The notes beneath the pieces are model-generated. The model was not told the origin of the DNA. It worked only from the letters and a program-made list of their open reading frames with translations, and made no database searches. Both the position numbers and the translations under genes were made by a program. A stretch of DNA of 64,000 nucleotides, from positions 1,116,001 to 1,180,000 of the forward strand of contig AP031437.1 of the NCBI GenBank assembly GCA_042854365.1. The letters are read 5' to 3'. Positions 26,686 through 35,775 of this stretch are shown in pieces (the stretch's first letter is position 1; the number at the start of each line of letters is the position of its first letter). The stretch is from Anaeromassilibacillus sp001305115. GTDB lineage: Bacteria > Bacillota > Clostridia > Oscillospirales > Acutalibacteraceae.

Positions 26686-27294
26686 TTAAATATTTACACC
26701 AGCCCTTTGTAAAGCGCTATAAAGCGCTTGCACATCGGATTGGTATTGATAGGCATACATTCCACATTGTCTGGCTGCCTCTACATTTTCTGCGCGATCG
26801 TCTATAAAGAAGCATTCTTCCGGTTCTAACTGATACCGCTTACATAGCAGTTGGTAGATTGCCCCGTTAGGTTTGACCAACTTTTCATCGGCGGACACGA
26901 TATATCCGTTTAATAGTGGAAACAGGGGAATCTTATGAGCGTATTGGTGAAAACTGTATGCTGCGTTCGATAGGATATACAGACTGTACCCTTTTTGTTT
27001 TAATCGCTGTCCTAACTCGTTGGTTTCAGGGATGATCGTCAATTGATCGAACCAATGGTGGAATAGCTCTTTTGCACGTTCCTGCAAATTCTTTGGAAGC
27101 CGGCCACAGACTTGGGCGAGCGCTACTTCCGGCTCAATTTTTCCTTCATCCAATAACGGCCATTCGGGACCATCAAAGAGTTCCCGACAGACAAGCGTTG
27201 CTTCCGCTGGATCGGAGAAAAATCGCTGGGTATATTCCATGGGTCGATAATCCACCAGAACATTTCCCATGTCAAAAACAATGTGATGAATCAA
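26686..27294 (-). CDS. HAD family hydrolase (YihX-like phosphatase)
   Basis: 202 residues, HAD subfamily IA. The first motif is DMGNVLVDY: the nucleophile Asp is present, but the usual acid Asp two residues later is Gly, as in YihX-type sugar phosphatases. Motif II is the Ser of ILSNAA, motif III the Lys of VKPNGAIY, and motif IV DDRAENVEAA. It is a cytoplasmic phosphatase of a small phosphorylated metabolite, substrate unknown. The start is a TTG at 27294 with AAAGGAGG upstream. It is a single-gene unit with a strong terminator. Confidence 0.88.
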   Translation of the reverse strand: MIHHIVFDMGNVLVDYRPMEYTQRFFSDPAEATLVCRELFDGPEWPLLDEGKIEPEVALAQVCGRLPKNLQERAKELFHHWFDQLTIIPETNELGQRLKQKGYSLYILSNAAYSFHQYAHKIPLFPLLNGYIVSADEKLVKPNGAIYQLLCKRYQLEPEECFFIDDRAENVEAARQCGMYAYQYQSDVQALYSALQRAGVNI

Positions 27295-27466
27295 TCTTTA
27301 TTCCTCCTTTGTAATGGCTTTAAACGTTCTGACAACCTTTATAGAATCATTTTGAAGAGTTTATGATAGAGCCTTTTGGGAAGAAGCATTGGAAAATCAA
27401 AACGGTCAAAAAGTTAATTTCATTATATCATGCTCTTCTTCGAAAGCGAAGTTTTTCTGGCATTTT

Positions 27467-27895
27467 TTAGGAATGGATGGAGCGCTCATTTAAGAAGGAT
27501 GAAATATTGCGAACGGTTCGCTCATCAATAAAATGTTCTATCCGTTCAACTTGCTCAAGTTCATTTTCAGAATGGTTAATATAACAGAGAAATTGGTTCA
27601 GTAGATTGTGCCGGTAAAGGAGGTAATCTCCGAGAGCAACCCCTTCCGCAGTGGGACTGATACAACCATATCGTTCCGCTTGAACAAGGCCGGAGTCCTT
27701 TAAATGGTCCACCATTTTGGATGCGGATGATGGCTTGACATTGAGGTGCTCTGCCAAGAGGTGGACACGAGTGTATCCATGGTCCCGGCTCAACCGGCAA
27801 ATCATTTCTAAATAGTCCTCCATAGCGGCTGTCAACTTGCTTTGTGCTGCAAGCTCATATCCTTTTTGAGTATGAAATTTTGATGGCATTTCCAT
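27467..27895 (-). CDS. DtxR/MntR family metal-dependent regulator
   Basis: About 142 residues. The N-terminal winged helix-turn-helix (TAAMEDYLEMICRLSRDHGYTRVHLLAEHLNVKPSSASKMVDHLKDSGLV) is followed by a DtxR dimerisation domain with candidate metal ligands in YRHNLLNQFLCYI and HSENELEQVERIEHFI. No SH3-like third domain is present, as in MntR. Residues after the HTH are consistent with iron or manganese sensing. It is divergent from feoA-feoB with about 100 bases between starts, so regulation of iron uptake is the obvious inference. The ATG at 27895 is eight bases from GGGGAG; an in-frame ATG ten codons upstream has no such site. Confidence 0.9.
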   Translation of the reverse strand: MEMPSKFHTQKGYELAAQSKLTAAMEDYLEMICRLSRDHGYTRVHLLAEHLNVKPSSASKMVDHLKDSGLVQAERYGCISPTAEGVALGDYLLYRHNLLNQFLCYINHSENELEQVERIEHFIDERTVRNISSFLNERSIHS

Positions 27896-27997
27896 ATCTG
27901 CGTCTCCCCTCTGGAACACATCCATTCATAACGCATATATTAGCAGCAGGAAAGAAAGTTTCCACATCCTAATACTTATTTTGAGGTGAACACACTT

Positions 27998-28237
27998 ATG
28001 TATAAGATAGATTCCCTGATGAATTTAAAAGAGGGAGAACGTGCGCGTGTATCCTCGCTGTTGTCCAGGGGGAGTATGCGTAGAAGATTGCAGGATATTG
28101 GTTTGATTGAAGGGACAGAAGTGGAATGTGTGCAAAAAAGTCCCGCGGGGGACCCGGTTGCTTACCGGATTCGCGGTGCATTAATTGCCCTGCGGTCGGA
28201 GGATTCTTCTAATATCTTAGTAGCGTGCAATGGGTGA
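27998..28237 (+). CDS. feoA: FeoA family ferrous iron transport protein
   Basis: 79 residues, a small SH3-like cytoplasmic protein that supports FeoB. It shows LMNLKEGERARVSSLL, RRRLQDIGLIEGTEVECVQKSPAGDPVAYRIRG and ALRSEDSSNILV, the full FeoA pattern. The ATG at 27998 lies nine bases from GAGGTG; the GTG four codons earlier overlaps that site. It is followed by feoB after a GC-rich hairpin. Confidence 0.93.
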   Translation: MYKIDSLMNLKEGERARVSSLLSRGSMRRRLQDIGLIEGTEVECVQKSPAGDPVAYRIRGALIALRSEDSSNILVACNG

Positions 28238-28262
28238 CCTTTTGTGGGCTGAATTCTTGCCG

Positions 28263-28289
28263 GGAGGCGGGGAAGTGCTTCCCGCCTCC
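28263..28289 (+). terminator. GC-rich hairpin between feoA and feoB
   Basis: GGAGGCGGG pairs perfectly with CCCGCCTCC around a nine-base loop, followed by TTTG only. It could be a partial terminator that lowers feoB relative to feoA, or an RNA-processing barrier. Confidence 0.55.
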
Positions 28290-28318
28290 TTTGTACTGCC
28301 AATTTTTAAAATGGGGTG

Positions 28319-30469
28319 ATGAGTTTGGGCTTGACCAGTGGTTCTACAGGAATAAAGGCTGTAGATATGGGATTAGTGGTAAAAAGACAGAGTGAAAACG
28401 ACCGAGTAATCGCTTTAGCGGGAAATCCGAATGTGGGGAAGAGTACCGTTTTTAACGAATTGACGGGAATGAATCAACATACCGGAAACTGGCCGGGAAA
28501 GACCGTGACCAATGCACAGGGAACCTGTACATATCAGGGTCGCCCCTTCATTATGGTGGATATTCCCGGTTGTTATTCTTTGATGGCGCATTCTGCCGAG
28601 GAAGAAGTCGCCCGCGATTTCCTTTGTTTTGGAAAGCCGGATGCAGTTGTGGTCGTCTGCGATGCCACCTGTTTAGAACGCAACCTGAATCTAGTACTGC
28701 AAGCTTTAGAGATCACCAGCAATGTGGTCGTCTGCGTCAACCTGATGGATGAAGCGGAACGCAAGGGAATCCGGTTGGACTTTGAACGCATCGCAATGAG
28801 GCTCGGGGTTCCAGTCATTCCGGCTGCAGCCCGAAGCCGAAAAGGATTAGACGCCCTTATGCATGCCGTTTGTGAACAGTTGGATTGTCCCCCTAAGCCC
28901 TCGATTCCGGTATCTTATATTCGTCCGATTGAAGATGCTATATCCCTCTTACAACCTGCCGTTGCAGCAGCTTGTGGAGAAGATTATAACGCGCGTTGGA
29001 TCTCACTGCGTTTGCTAGACTATGATACCGCTCTGATCCGTTCATTGAACGATGCCCTGGGGTTCGACCTGATAGCAGAAGAAGATGTGGCTGAAAAATT
29101 ACAGGAGGCGAAAAACTGCCTGCGAAACAGGGGAATTTCACAAGAGGATTTACGGGATCAAATTGTATCCTGTATTGTTCGCAAGGCGGAAGAGATTTGC
29201 GACGGTGTAGTGGTACATGAAAAAACAAAACGTGAATTGCGCGATCAGAAGATCGATCGAATCCTCACCAGCAAATGGACGGGATTTCCCGTGATGTTGC
29301 TTCTTTTAGGTGTGATCTTCTGGTTGACAATTACAGGCGCCAATTATCCATCTCAGCTTCTCTCAGACGGCCTATTTTGGATTCAGGACCGCCTAATGGA
29401 TTGGTTTATTGCCATAGGTGCCCCGGTATGGCTACGAAGTATGCTGGTGGAAGGCGTTTACCGTGTTTTGGCATGGGTTGTATCTGTGATGTTGCCTCCG
29501 ATGGCAATTTTTTTCCCTTTGTTTACACTTTTAGAAGATCTAGGCTATCTACCTCGTGTCGCGTTTAATCTGGATAAATATTTCAAAAAAGCGCATGCCT
29601 GTGGAAAGCAGGCATTGACAATGTGTATGGGGTTTGGTTGTAATGCTGCTGGAATAGTGGGCTGCCGGATCATTGATTCTCCTCGGGAACGGTTGATCGC
29701 CATGATTACCAACTCCTTTGTCCCCTGTAATGGGAGATTCCCTACTATGATTGCCATCATTACAATGTTCTTTATTGGGACAGCCGGGATGGGAGGTTCT
29801 ATACTTTCAACATTGATTTTGACGGGAGTCATCGTTCTGGGAATTGTGATGACTTTTTTCGTGTCGCGCCTTTTATCCGGGACCATTTTAAAGGGAATTC
29901 CATCTTCCTTTACATTGGAGCTTCCACCTTATCGCCGGCCACAGATCGGAAAGGTGATTGTCCGCTCTATATTTGATCGAACGCTTTTTGTTCTTGGAAG
30001 AGCCGTGGTAGTAGCCGCTCCGGCTGGATTGATTATTTGGATATTAGCAAATGTTCAATATGGAGATGCCAGCCTTCTTGCACACTGTGCTGCCTTTTTG
30101 GACCCCTTTGCCCAATTACTCGGCCTGGACGGAGTCATTCTGCTTGCGTTCATTTTAGGTTTTCCGGCGAATGAGATCGTAGTCCCAATTATCATTATGA
30201 CTTATATGGCGACGGGAAGCCTAACGGATATGAGCGACTTGACGCAGTTGCATACACTCTTGGTGGATAATGGGTGGACTTGGTTGACAGCGGTATGTAC
30301 GATGTTGTTTTCTCTAATGCACTGGCCATGTTCCACGACCTGTATGACGATTGCAAAAGAAACCAAAAGTTTCAAATGGACAGCGGTTTCATTTGCCGTT
30401 CCAACGGTGGTCGGAATGCTGGTCTGTTTTTTGGTCGCTGGAACAGCTCGCATGCTGGGATGGGCATAA
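28319..30469 (+). CDS. feoB: Ferrous iron transporter FeoB
   Basis: About 716 residues. The N-terminal GTPase has G1 GNPNVGKST (about 35-43), the switch region HTGNWPGKTV, G3 DIPGCYSL and G4 NLMDEAERKG. It is followed by a helical spacer and a C-terminal membrane domain of about ten segments with the paired gate motifs (CGKQALTMCMGFGCNAAGIVGCRI and the later FPANEIVVPIIIM). It imports Fe2+ across the membrane. The exact start is uncertain: GTG at 28316, ATG at 28319, or TTG at 28325, which is best spaced from GGGGTG. It is downstream of feoA and divergent from a DtxR regulator. Confidence 0.94.
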   Translation: MSLGLTSGSTGIKAVDMGLVVKRQSENDRVIALAGNPNVGKSTVFNELTGMNQHTGNWPGKTVTNAQGTCTYQGRPFIMVDIPGCYSLMAHSAEEEVARDFLCFGKPDAVVVVCDATCLERNLNLVLQALEITSNVVVCVNLMDEAERKGIRLDFERIAMRLGVPVIPAAARSRKGLDALMHAVCEQLDCPPKPSIPVSYIRPIEDAISLLQPAVAAACGEDYNARWISLRLLDYDTALIRSLNDALGFDLIAEEDVAEKLQEAKNCLRNRGISQEDLRDQIVSCIVRKAEEICDGVVVHEKTKRELRDQKIDRILTSKWTGFPVMLLLLGVIFWLTITGANYPSQLLSDGLFWIQDRLMDWFIAIGAPVWLRSMLVEGVYRVLAWVVSVMLPPMAIFFPLFTLLEDLGYLPRVAFNLDKYFKKAHACGKQALTMCMGFGCNAAGIVGCRIIDSPRERLIAMITNSFVPCNGRFPTMIAIITMFFIGTAGMGGSILSTLILTGVIVLGIVMTFFVSRLLSGTILKGIPSSFTLELPPYRRPQIGKVIVRSIFDRTLFVLGRAVVVAAPAGLIIWILANVQYGDASLLAHCAAFLDPFAQLLGLDGVILLAFILGFPANEIVVPIIIMTYMATGSLTDMSDLTQLHTLLVDNGWTWLTAVCTMLFSLMHWPCSTTCMTIAKETKSFKWTAVSFAVPTVVGMLVCFLVAGTARMLGWA

Positions 30470-30486
30470 AGCACAATGAATAAAAA

Positions 30487-30529
30487 GCCTCTGTTGGTTC
30501 CCAATGCACGATTGAGAACCAACAGAGGC
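30487..30529. terminator. Bidirectional terminator between feoB and rlmH
   Basis: GCCTCTGTTGGTT pairs perfectly with AACCAACAGAGGC. The T-run is on the minus strand (TTTTTATT after the stem), and a weaker one is on the plus strand, so it serves rlmH best and probably feoB as well. Confidence 0.88.
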
Positions 30530-30559
30530 ACCTGTATTTTCTTCGAGACTGTTGCTCAT

Positions 30560-31039
30560 TCACTTGTGATACTTTCCGTGGTTTAAAATTTGAAATGCAC
30601 GATAGGTCTGTTCACATAACATCACACGAGCCATTTGATGCGGAAAAGTCATCGGAGACATGGACAAGCGCAATACAGCGGCATTTTTTATAGATTCGCT
30701 TAATCCGAACGAACTTCCGATTACAAAGCAAAGCCGGCTGGCTCCATTGACCGCCATGGAACCAATTTTCTCCGCAAGCTGTTCTGAGGAAAGCATTTTT
30801 CCCTCAATACAGAGAGCAATAAAAGGCGAGTTTCCAACAGAAGAAACAATCTTATCTGCTTCGATTTGTAGAGCAGCTTCGATTTGTGCGCGGGAAGGAG
30901 TTTCAGGAAGACGGCTCTCTGGCAGTTCTAAAATCGAAAACCGGCAAAAAGCAGAAAGCCGTTTTGCATATTCTGCGCAGGCCTCCCGCCAATAGGCTTC
31001 TTTCAATTTTCCAATACAAATTAGTTGGATGTTGAGCAT
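30560..31039 (-). CDS. rlmH: 23S rRNA pseudouridine-1915 N3-methyltransferase
   Basis: 159 residues, SPOUT-class methyltransferase that modifies helix 69 of 23S rRNA. It begins MLNIQLICIGKLKEAYWREA and ends LCEQTYRAFQILNHGKYHK, both diagnostic; the knot region CFVIGSSFGLSESIK binds SAM. The ATG at 31039 has AGGGA upstream; an in-frame start 17 codons earlier would lie inside yycJ. It starts eight bases after the yycJ stop. Confidence 0.95.
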   Translation of the reverse strand: MLNIQLICIGKLKEAYWREACAEYAKRLSAFCRFSILELPESRLPETPSRAQIEAALQIEADKIVSSVGNSPFIALCIEGKMLSSEQLAEKIGSMAVNGASRLCFVIGSSFGLSESIKNAAVLRLSMSPMTFPHQMARVMLCEQTYRAFQILNHGKYHK

Positions 31040-31046
31040 AAATCCC

Positions 31047-31853
31047 TCAGAATAGAATGGTTTTTCCCATGCTGTTTTCACGGGGAGCAACGTGGAGTGT
31101 ATAGTCGGCTCCTTCTTTCATCCCGCAGAGAGCGAGTGAACATACGGAGGTTTGATACGCGAGTTCTGGCGTATTGTTCTCTGCGCTGAGATGCGCTAGA
31201 ACAAATCGTGTGGTCCCCTGTTCTGCAAAATGATATAATTCATCAGCACAAGCCAAGTTGCTTAAATGGCCAGTTTGGGAGAGGATTCTTCGTTTAAGTG
31301 GATAGGGATAGGGGCCGTTGCGCAGCATACCCACATCGTGATTGGATTCAATCGCAATTAGATCGGAGCCGCAAAGGGCGCTGCGCACGGTATCGGTCAT
31401 ATATCCCAAGTCCGTGGAAACCGCAGCACTGCGGCCATCTGCTGTAAATACACGGTATCCAACGCTTTCTGCGCTGTCGTGCGGGGTTCGGAAAGGCTGA
31501 ATCAGCATACCGGCACATTCGATCCCGTTGGGTGTAATCTCTTCCACGGGAAAATCTCCTTTTAAGCAACCCATTTCCAAGAGAGCGGTCAACGTCCCTC
31601 TTGACGAATAAACAGGAATATGAAAACGGGATGCAAACACACGCAATCCCTTGATATGATCGGAATGTTCATGAGTAATAAATATGGCCTGAATAGCCTT
31701 TTGGTCAATCCCGCATGTGTCCAGCATATGTACCATTTGTTTGGCAGAACGCCCAACATCGATTAAAACGCCCGCATGGGAGGACCCTATATAATAAGCA
31801 TTGCCACTGCTTCCGCTAAAAAGCGGACAAAATCTTGCCAAGGGGAGAGCCAA
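31047..31853 (-). CDS. MBL-fold metallohydrolase (YycJ/WalJ)
   Basis: 268 residues. The metallo-beta-lactamase signature is FITHEHSDHIKGL (about 59-71), with later metal-binding His and Asp residues (RTPHDSAESV, STDLGYMTD, SNHDVGML). It starts close to the family's RFCPLFSGSSGNAYYI. YycJ proteins are predicted 5'-to-3' DNA exonucleases linked to the WalRK system in other Firmicutes; no walRK is present here. The start is a TTG at 31853 right after AAAGGGCGG; a TTG four codons later is an alternative. It is followed immediately by rlmH, a common Clostridial arrangement. Confidence 0.9.
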   Translation of the reverse strand: MALPLARFCPLFSGSSGNAYYIGSSHAGVLIDVGRSAKQMVHMLDTCGIDQKAIQAIFITHEHSDHIKGLRVFASRFHIPVYSSRGTLTALLEMGCLKGDFPVEEITPNGIECAGMLIQPFRTPHDSAESVGYRVFTADGRSAAVSTDLGYMTDTVRSALCGSDLIAIESNHDVGMLRNGPYPYPLKRRILSQTGHLSNLACADELYHFAEQGTTRFVLAHLSAENNTPELAYQTSVCSLALCGMKEGADYTLHVAPRENSMGKTILF

Positions 31854-31911
31854 CCGCCCTTTCTATAGCAAAATGGACGGTCCACTTTAGCGGACCGCCA
31901 CTCTGGTCTTT

Positions 31912-33195
31912 TTAAATCGCCCGTGCAATCACAGGTTCTGACATATGAACACGCTTGATGTCAGCACCAAGATGGCACAATTTCTCTTCAATATTTTCAT
32001 AGCCACGTTCAATGTGCTGAATGTCTTCCACTTGGGAAGTCCCTTGCGCACAGAGTGCCGCGATCATCATAGCAGCCCCTGCACGGAGATCGGTTGCTTT
32101 CACCGGTGCTGCCGATAGATGCTCCACACCTTCGATTACTGCCAGCCGACCGTCTACAGAGATCTGCGCCCCCATCCGTTTCAGCTCTTCCACATAGCGG
32201 AAACGATTGTCCCACACACTCTCATTGATGATACTTGTGCCGTTTGCGATGGATAGCAAGACTGCAATTTGTGGCTGCATATCGGTGGGAAAGCCTGGAT
32301 GGGGCATCGTCTTAATATTACACTTGTTGAGAGCTCCTTCACGGCGGACACGGATGGAATCGTCGTATTCGGTGACTTCAACACCCATTTCTTCCAACTT
32401 CGCAGTGATGGATTCCAAATGCTTGGGAATCACATTTTTAATCAAAACGTCGCCACTGGTTGCTGCTGCAGCAACCATATAGGTTCCAGCCTCAATTTGA
32501 TCGGGAATGATGGAATACGTGGTTCCATTTAAACGATCGACGCCATAGATCTTGATGACATCCGTACCAGCGCCGCGGATATCTGCGCCCATGGAATTTA
32601 AGAAATTGGCAAGATCCACGATGTGCGGCTCTTTTGCCGCATTTTCAATTACAGTCATGCCCTTCGCGCGCACCGCCGCCAAAATAATATTGACGGTCGC
32701 GCCCACGGAGACCACGTCGAGATAGATATGGCTGCCCTTGAGCTGTTCAGCTTGCACATCCACCATACCGCCATCCAATTTGTAGGAAGCGCCCAGAGCA
32801 GCAAATCCCTTCAGGTGCTGGTCGATCGGGCGAACCCCAAAATCACAACCGCCAGGCATGGTAACGACCGCGTGAGAAAAGCGCCCCAAAAGAGCACCGA
32901 GCAGATAATACGATCCGCGAATATGCTTGGCGAGCTCATAGGACGCTACGCAAGTGTGAATTTTACGGGGGTCAATCTCAATCGTTGTTTTGTCAATGGT
33001 GCGAACTTGTGCGCCCATGTCATAAAGAATACGGGTGATGGAACTTACATCCGTAATATTGGGTATATTTTCAATCCGGCATACGCCGTCTGAAAGAATT
33101 GCTGCAGGAATGATTGCAATCGCGGCATTCTTTGCACCGCTGATCGTTACCTCTCCGGTAAGCCGATTGCCACCAGTAATAACAAATTTATCCAA
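31912..33195 (-). CDS. murA: UDP-N-acetylglucosamine 1-carboxyvinyltransferase
   Basis: 427 residues. It catalyses the first committed step of peptidoglycan synthesis, transferring enolpyruvate from PEP. The active-site Cys is in MPGGCDFGVRPIDQH, and the N-terminal FVITGGNRLTGEVTISGAKNAA is typical. I chose the TTG at 33195, nine bases after GGAG, which gives MDKFVITGG as in other MurA proteins; an ATG ten codons earlier at 33225 is possible. A strong promoter lies about 230 bases upstream, so the leader is long. Confidence 0.93.
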   Translation of the reverse strand: MDKFVITGGNRLTGEVTISGAKNAAIAIIPAAILSDGVCRIENIPNITDVSSITRILYDMGAQVRTIDKTTIEIDPRKIHTCVASYELAKHIRGSYYLLGALLGRFSHAVVTMPGGCDFGVRPIDQHLKGFAALGASYKLDGGMVDVQAEQLKGSHIYLDVVSVGATVNIILAAVRAKGMTVIENAAKEPHIVDLANFLNSMGADIRGAGTDVIKIYGVDRLNGTTYSIIPDQIEAGTYMVAAAATSGDVLIKNVIPKHLESITAKLEEMGVEVTEYDDSIRVRREGALNKCNIKTMPHPGFPTDMQPQIAVLLSIANGTSIINESVWDNRFRYVEELKRMGAQISVDGRLAVIEGVEHLSAAPVKATDLRAGAAMMIAALCAQGTSQVEDIQHIERGYENIEEKLCHLGADIKRVHMSEPVIARAI

Positions 33196-33603
33196 TGCGG
33201 CACGCTCCAATCTTATAATCGACATACGTCTATCCCACGGCATATGAAAATAGATTCCATATGCTGCCTTGCCCAATGCTATACACAAAAGAAAAGCATC
33301 ACTAGCTTTTACCGAAATAGCAGATTTAATGATAGGGCAGGCTGTTAATATTTACAAATTTTCAAAGAAAAATTCTCCTTAAATCACAAAGAAAAAGGGC
33401 AAGTCTTGCACCTTCACTCCTAAAGATCATAATACACCCCGCGTTAAAAGTCAAGGGAAGGGATTCATTCTGCCAAAGTTTGTGAATGTAAATAAAAATT
33501 GGAGGAAGAGGGAATCTTCGTTGTACCAAAAAATGTAAGTTTTTTTGAGATTTACATAATTTTGTTTGATAAATACGGGCTGCTTATAAAAACATAAGAA
33601 AAA
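33196..33603. other. murA leader and region before the peptidase gene terminator
   Basis: About 400 bases without a convincing gene. It holds the murA promoter (33426-33454) and a leader of roughly 225 bases on the minus strand. Upstream of that is an AT-rich inverted repeat (ATGTAA ... TTACAT) near 33532-33557. A six-codon frame behind AAGGAG lies in the leader, but nothing supports its use. Confidence 0.45.
33426..33454 (-). promoter_or_regulatory. Promoter of murA
   Basis: TTGACT (33454-33449) and TATGAT (33431-33426) are 17 bases apart on the minus strand. Confidence 0.6.
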
Positions 33604-33641
33604 AGCGGCATTTCATCCCTGTTTTAGATGAAATGTCGCTT
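33604..33641 (-). terminator. Terminator of the M23 peptidase gene
   Basis: On the minus strand AAGCGACATTTCATC pairs with GATGAAATGCCGCTT (one mismatch) and runs into TTTTTT. It starts six bases after the peptidase stop. Confidence 0.88.
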
Positions 33642-33647
33642 AAGTGA

Positions 33648-35390
33648 TTACTTTACATAATTAAATGGATTCACACGAGTGCCGTTTTTGTAGACTTCAA
33701 AGTGGCAGTGTGGTCCAGTGGAATTACCAGTGCTTCCCACAAGTGCAATTGCCTGTCCTTTCGCCACTTTCTGCCCGGGTGAGACAAGAAGTTTGCTGCA
33801 GTGCCCATATAAAGTCTGCAAACCATTTCCATGATTGATCTGAACACGCAGGCCATAGCTTCCCGAATATCCGGCCGCTGTAACCGTCCCGCCATCTGCT
33901 GCAACGATTGTCTTTCCATAGGCGCCACTTCCAGAAATATCAATACCGCTGTGGAAGCTGCCCCATCGATATTCGAAACCGGTTGTGATGGTGTGCAGGG
34001 AAGGAACCGGCCACATCATACTGCCGGTGCTGACACCGGGCTCTGCGGTCTTTGGACGTTTTTTCGTTCCTGTCACAACGACCTTGTCCACGGGTTCTTC
34101 CAGGACAGTTGTACTCAAATTTTCACGCCCAACTTCCACACCGTTGAGATAGGTGACCTTATCCACACAGTGCTGTAACCCATTGACACCTTCCGTAAGA
34201 ACCTTAGAATAGTCTGTATATTGCCCGTCATCCTTTTGCGTAATGGTTTTGTAAGGAATTTCTACATCATAGGATTGCTCCTTCATGATATTGACGCTGA
34301 GCTTGGGAACAGCCATTTCAATGTTAATTAGGTCTCCCTCATGGAGAACATCGATATCGCTCAGCTGGTTGATACTGGCAAGCTCTGTTAAAGACAGATT
34401 GTGGGTTTGTGCAATTGAAGTTGCAGTGTCGCCAGCTTTGACGGTATAAAGGACTGCATCCTTTTCGGTACCAGTCAATAGGCTCTCCATCTGCTCTGTG
34501 GTCATAATGCTGTTGGTAGGGAATAGACCACTGACGGTTTCTACATTCTGCGCAAAGGCGGCTTCTGCCTGAGTGTCGTCCCCTTTTGCATCGTTCAAAA
34601 TATTTTGTAGAATGTATCGCAAATCGGCGCTGCTTTTTACGGCGCCAATCAACTCGCCGTCCACATAAAGTCCACTGGCCTCTTCAATGATACCGTCCGA
34701 CTGTTTAATAATCAAATCACAAACAGCGCTGGCAGCTGAATAACGGTTTTCATCCACAACAGAAAGCTTAAAAGTCGGTGTAATCTCCACCTGTGTGTCT
34801 TCTCCCTCTACATCGTGGATCATACGTTGATTGACCATTTCAGTAGCCTGTTCGAATATATTCTCATCTTGAATGGTAGCAATTTCCTGCCCATCATAGG
34901 TTAAGACTAAGCCGTAGTTTAATCCGTTCCAATACTGGACCGTAAAAATTAGTAAGGCCAGTGCGCCCAGAGGAGCGGCAATATTTAAAATTCCACATAC
35001 GAATTTTTTGTGCCGTACAAGGCTTTTCCCCGTCACTTTGACGGATTCCTTCAAAGCCTGTCCCATACTTTGGCGCTTGGCCTCTCGGAGACGCTTTCCC
35101 GCAATGGTGAACCCCTCGCGAATAGAATGCAGTTCTTTCAAAAGTCTTGCCAACTGCCGTCCTAGCGTCTTAGCGTAGATTTGTTTTATCAAATTCGTAG
35201 CCGGTAAAAAGAACCGATGTATTCGGCGGCGCAAGCGCTTTAAAATGCGAATCGATTGGATGCCAACAATATAAAGAAACGCATAACCTGTAGCCCTAAA
35301 AGACTGTATATGCTGTTTGATCAGCCCATGATAATGCGCAATACGCTGCTCTGCGGCTCCTTTCCCAGTGACGATTTTGGGGAATCGCAT
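33648..35390 (-). CDS. M23 family peptidase with LysM and G5-like domains
   Basis: 580 residues. About 130 basic cytoplasmic residues precede one membrane segment (about 136-156). The extracellular part has a region of about 160-320 with no named domain, a LysM domain (YTVKAGDTATSIAQTHNLSLTELASIN, about 327-355), a G5-like domain (about 385-460) and a C-terminal M23 endopeptidase with the zinc motifs HSGIDIS and GPHCHFE. It should cut peptidoglycan cross-links at the cell surface. The long basic cytoplasmic tail is unusual and may interact with a regulator. It is a single-gene unit. Confidence 0.92.
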   Translation of the reverse strand: MRFPKIVTGKGAAEQRIAHYHGLIKQHIQSFRATGYAFLYIVGIQSIRILKRLRRRIHRFFLPATNLIKQIYAKTLGRQLARLLKELHSIREGFTIAGKRLREAKRQSMGQALKESVKVTGKSLVRHKKFVCGILNIAAPLGALALLIFTVQYWNGLNYGLVLTYDGQEIATIQDENIFEQATEMVNQRMIHDVEGEDTQVEITPTFKLSVVDENRYSAASAVCDLIIKQSDGIIEEASGLYVDGELIGAVKSSADLRYILQNILNDAKGDDTQAEAAFAQNVETVSGLFPTNSIMTTEQMESLLTGTEKDAVLYTVKAGDTATSIAQTHNLSLTELASINQLSDIDVLHEGDLINIEMAVPKLSVNIMKEQSYDVEIPYKTITQKDDGQYTDYSKVLTEGVNGLQHCVDKVTYLNGVEVGRENLSTTVLEEPVDKVVVTGTKKRPKTAEPGVSTGSMMWPVPSLHTITTGFEYRWGSFHSGIDISGSGAYGKTIVAADGGTVTAAGYSGSYGLRVQINHGNGLQTLYGHCSKLLVSPGQKVAKGQAIALVGSTGNSTGPHCHFEVYKNGTRVNPFNYVK

Positions 35391-35534
35391 AGCTATTTCC
35401 TTTCATGTTCATAAATTGGTTACAAGTTTGTAATGTGGTTGCGCTTATCATACACGAAAAGTTACAAATTTGCAACCCTTTTTTCGAATTATCGCAAACC
35501 TGTCAAAAAACCTTCAATTTTTTGCAAAGAATGC

Positions 35535-35564
35535 TTGACAATTTGTTTTTCAATATGCTATACT
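35535..35564 (+). promoter_or_regulatory. Promoter of tRNA-Leu
   Basis: TTGACA (35535-35540) and TATACT (35559-35564) are 18 bases apart, 42 bases before the tRNA. Confidence 0.75.
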
Positions 35565-35606
35565 AACCGAGCAGTCGAGAGAGACTGGAACAAAAATGGA
35601 ATAAAT

Positions 35607-35694
35607 GCGAGAGTGGCGGAATTGGCAGACGCGCTAGATTCAGGTTCTAGTGAGCGCTTAGCTCATGGGGGTTCAAGTCCCCCCCCTCGCACCA
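35607..35694 (+). tRNA. tRNA-Leu (anticodon CAG), CCA encoded
   Basis: It starts GCGAGAG and ends CCCTCGC plus ACCA, giving a seven-base acceptor stem with one A-C mismatch. The D-arm is TGGCGGAATTGGCAGAC, the anticodon loop has CAG at 35641-35643, a long variable arm follows (class II, as for Leu), and the T-arm contains GGTTCAAGTCC. Confidence 0.95.
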
Positions 35695-35715
35695 GATTAA
35701 AGAACAAGTTTTAAT

Positions 35716-35752
35716 ACAAAAACAGCCTTCCAATTTGGAAGGCTGTTTTTGT
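35716..35752 (+). terminator. Terminator of tRNA-Leu
   Basis: ACAAAAACAGCCTTCC-AATTT-GGAAGGCTGTTTTTGT is a perfect 16-bp stem with a T-run inside its 3' arm. Confidence 0.92.
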
Positions 35753-35775
35753 ATTTATGACTGAAAAGCTTGATC

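Noticed and set aside
27926..27997. DtxR/MntR box between the regulator and feoA
   Set aside because: A clear inverted repeat matching known boxes was not found, although regulation by position is likely.
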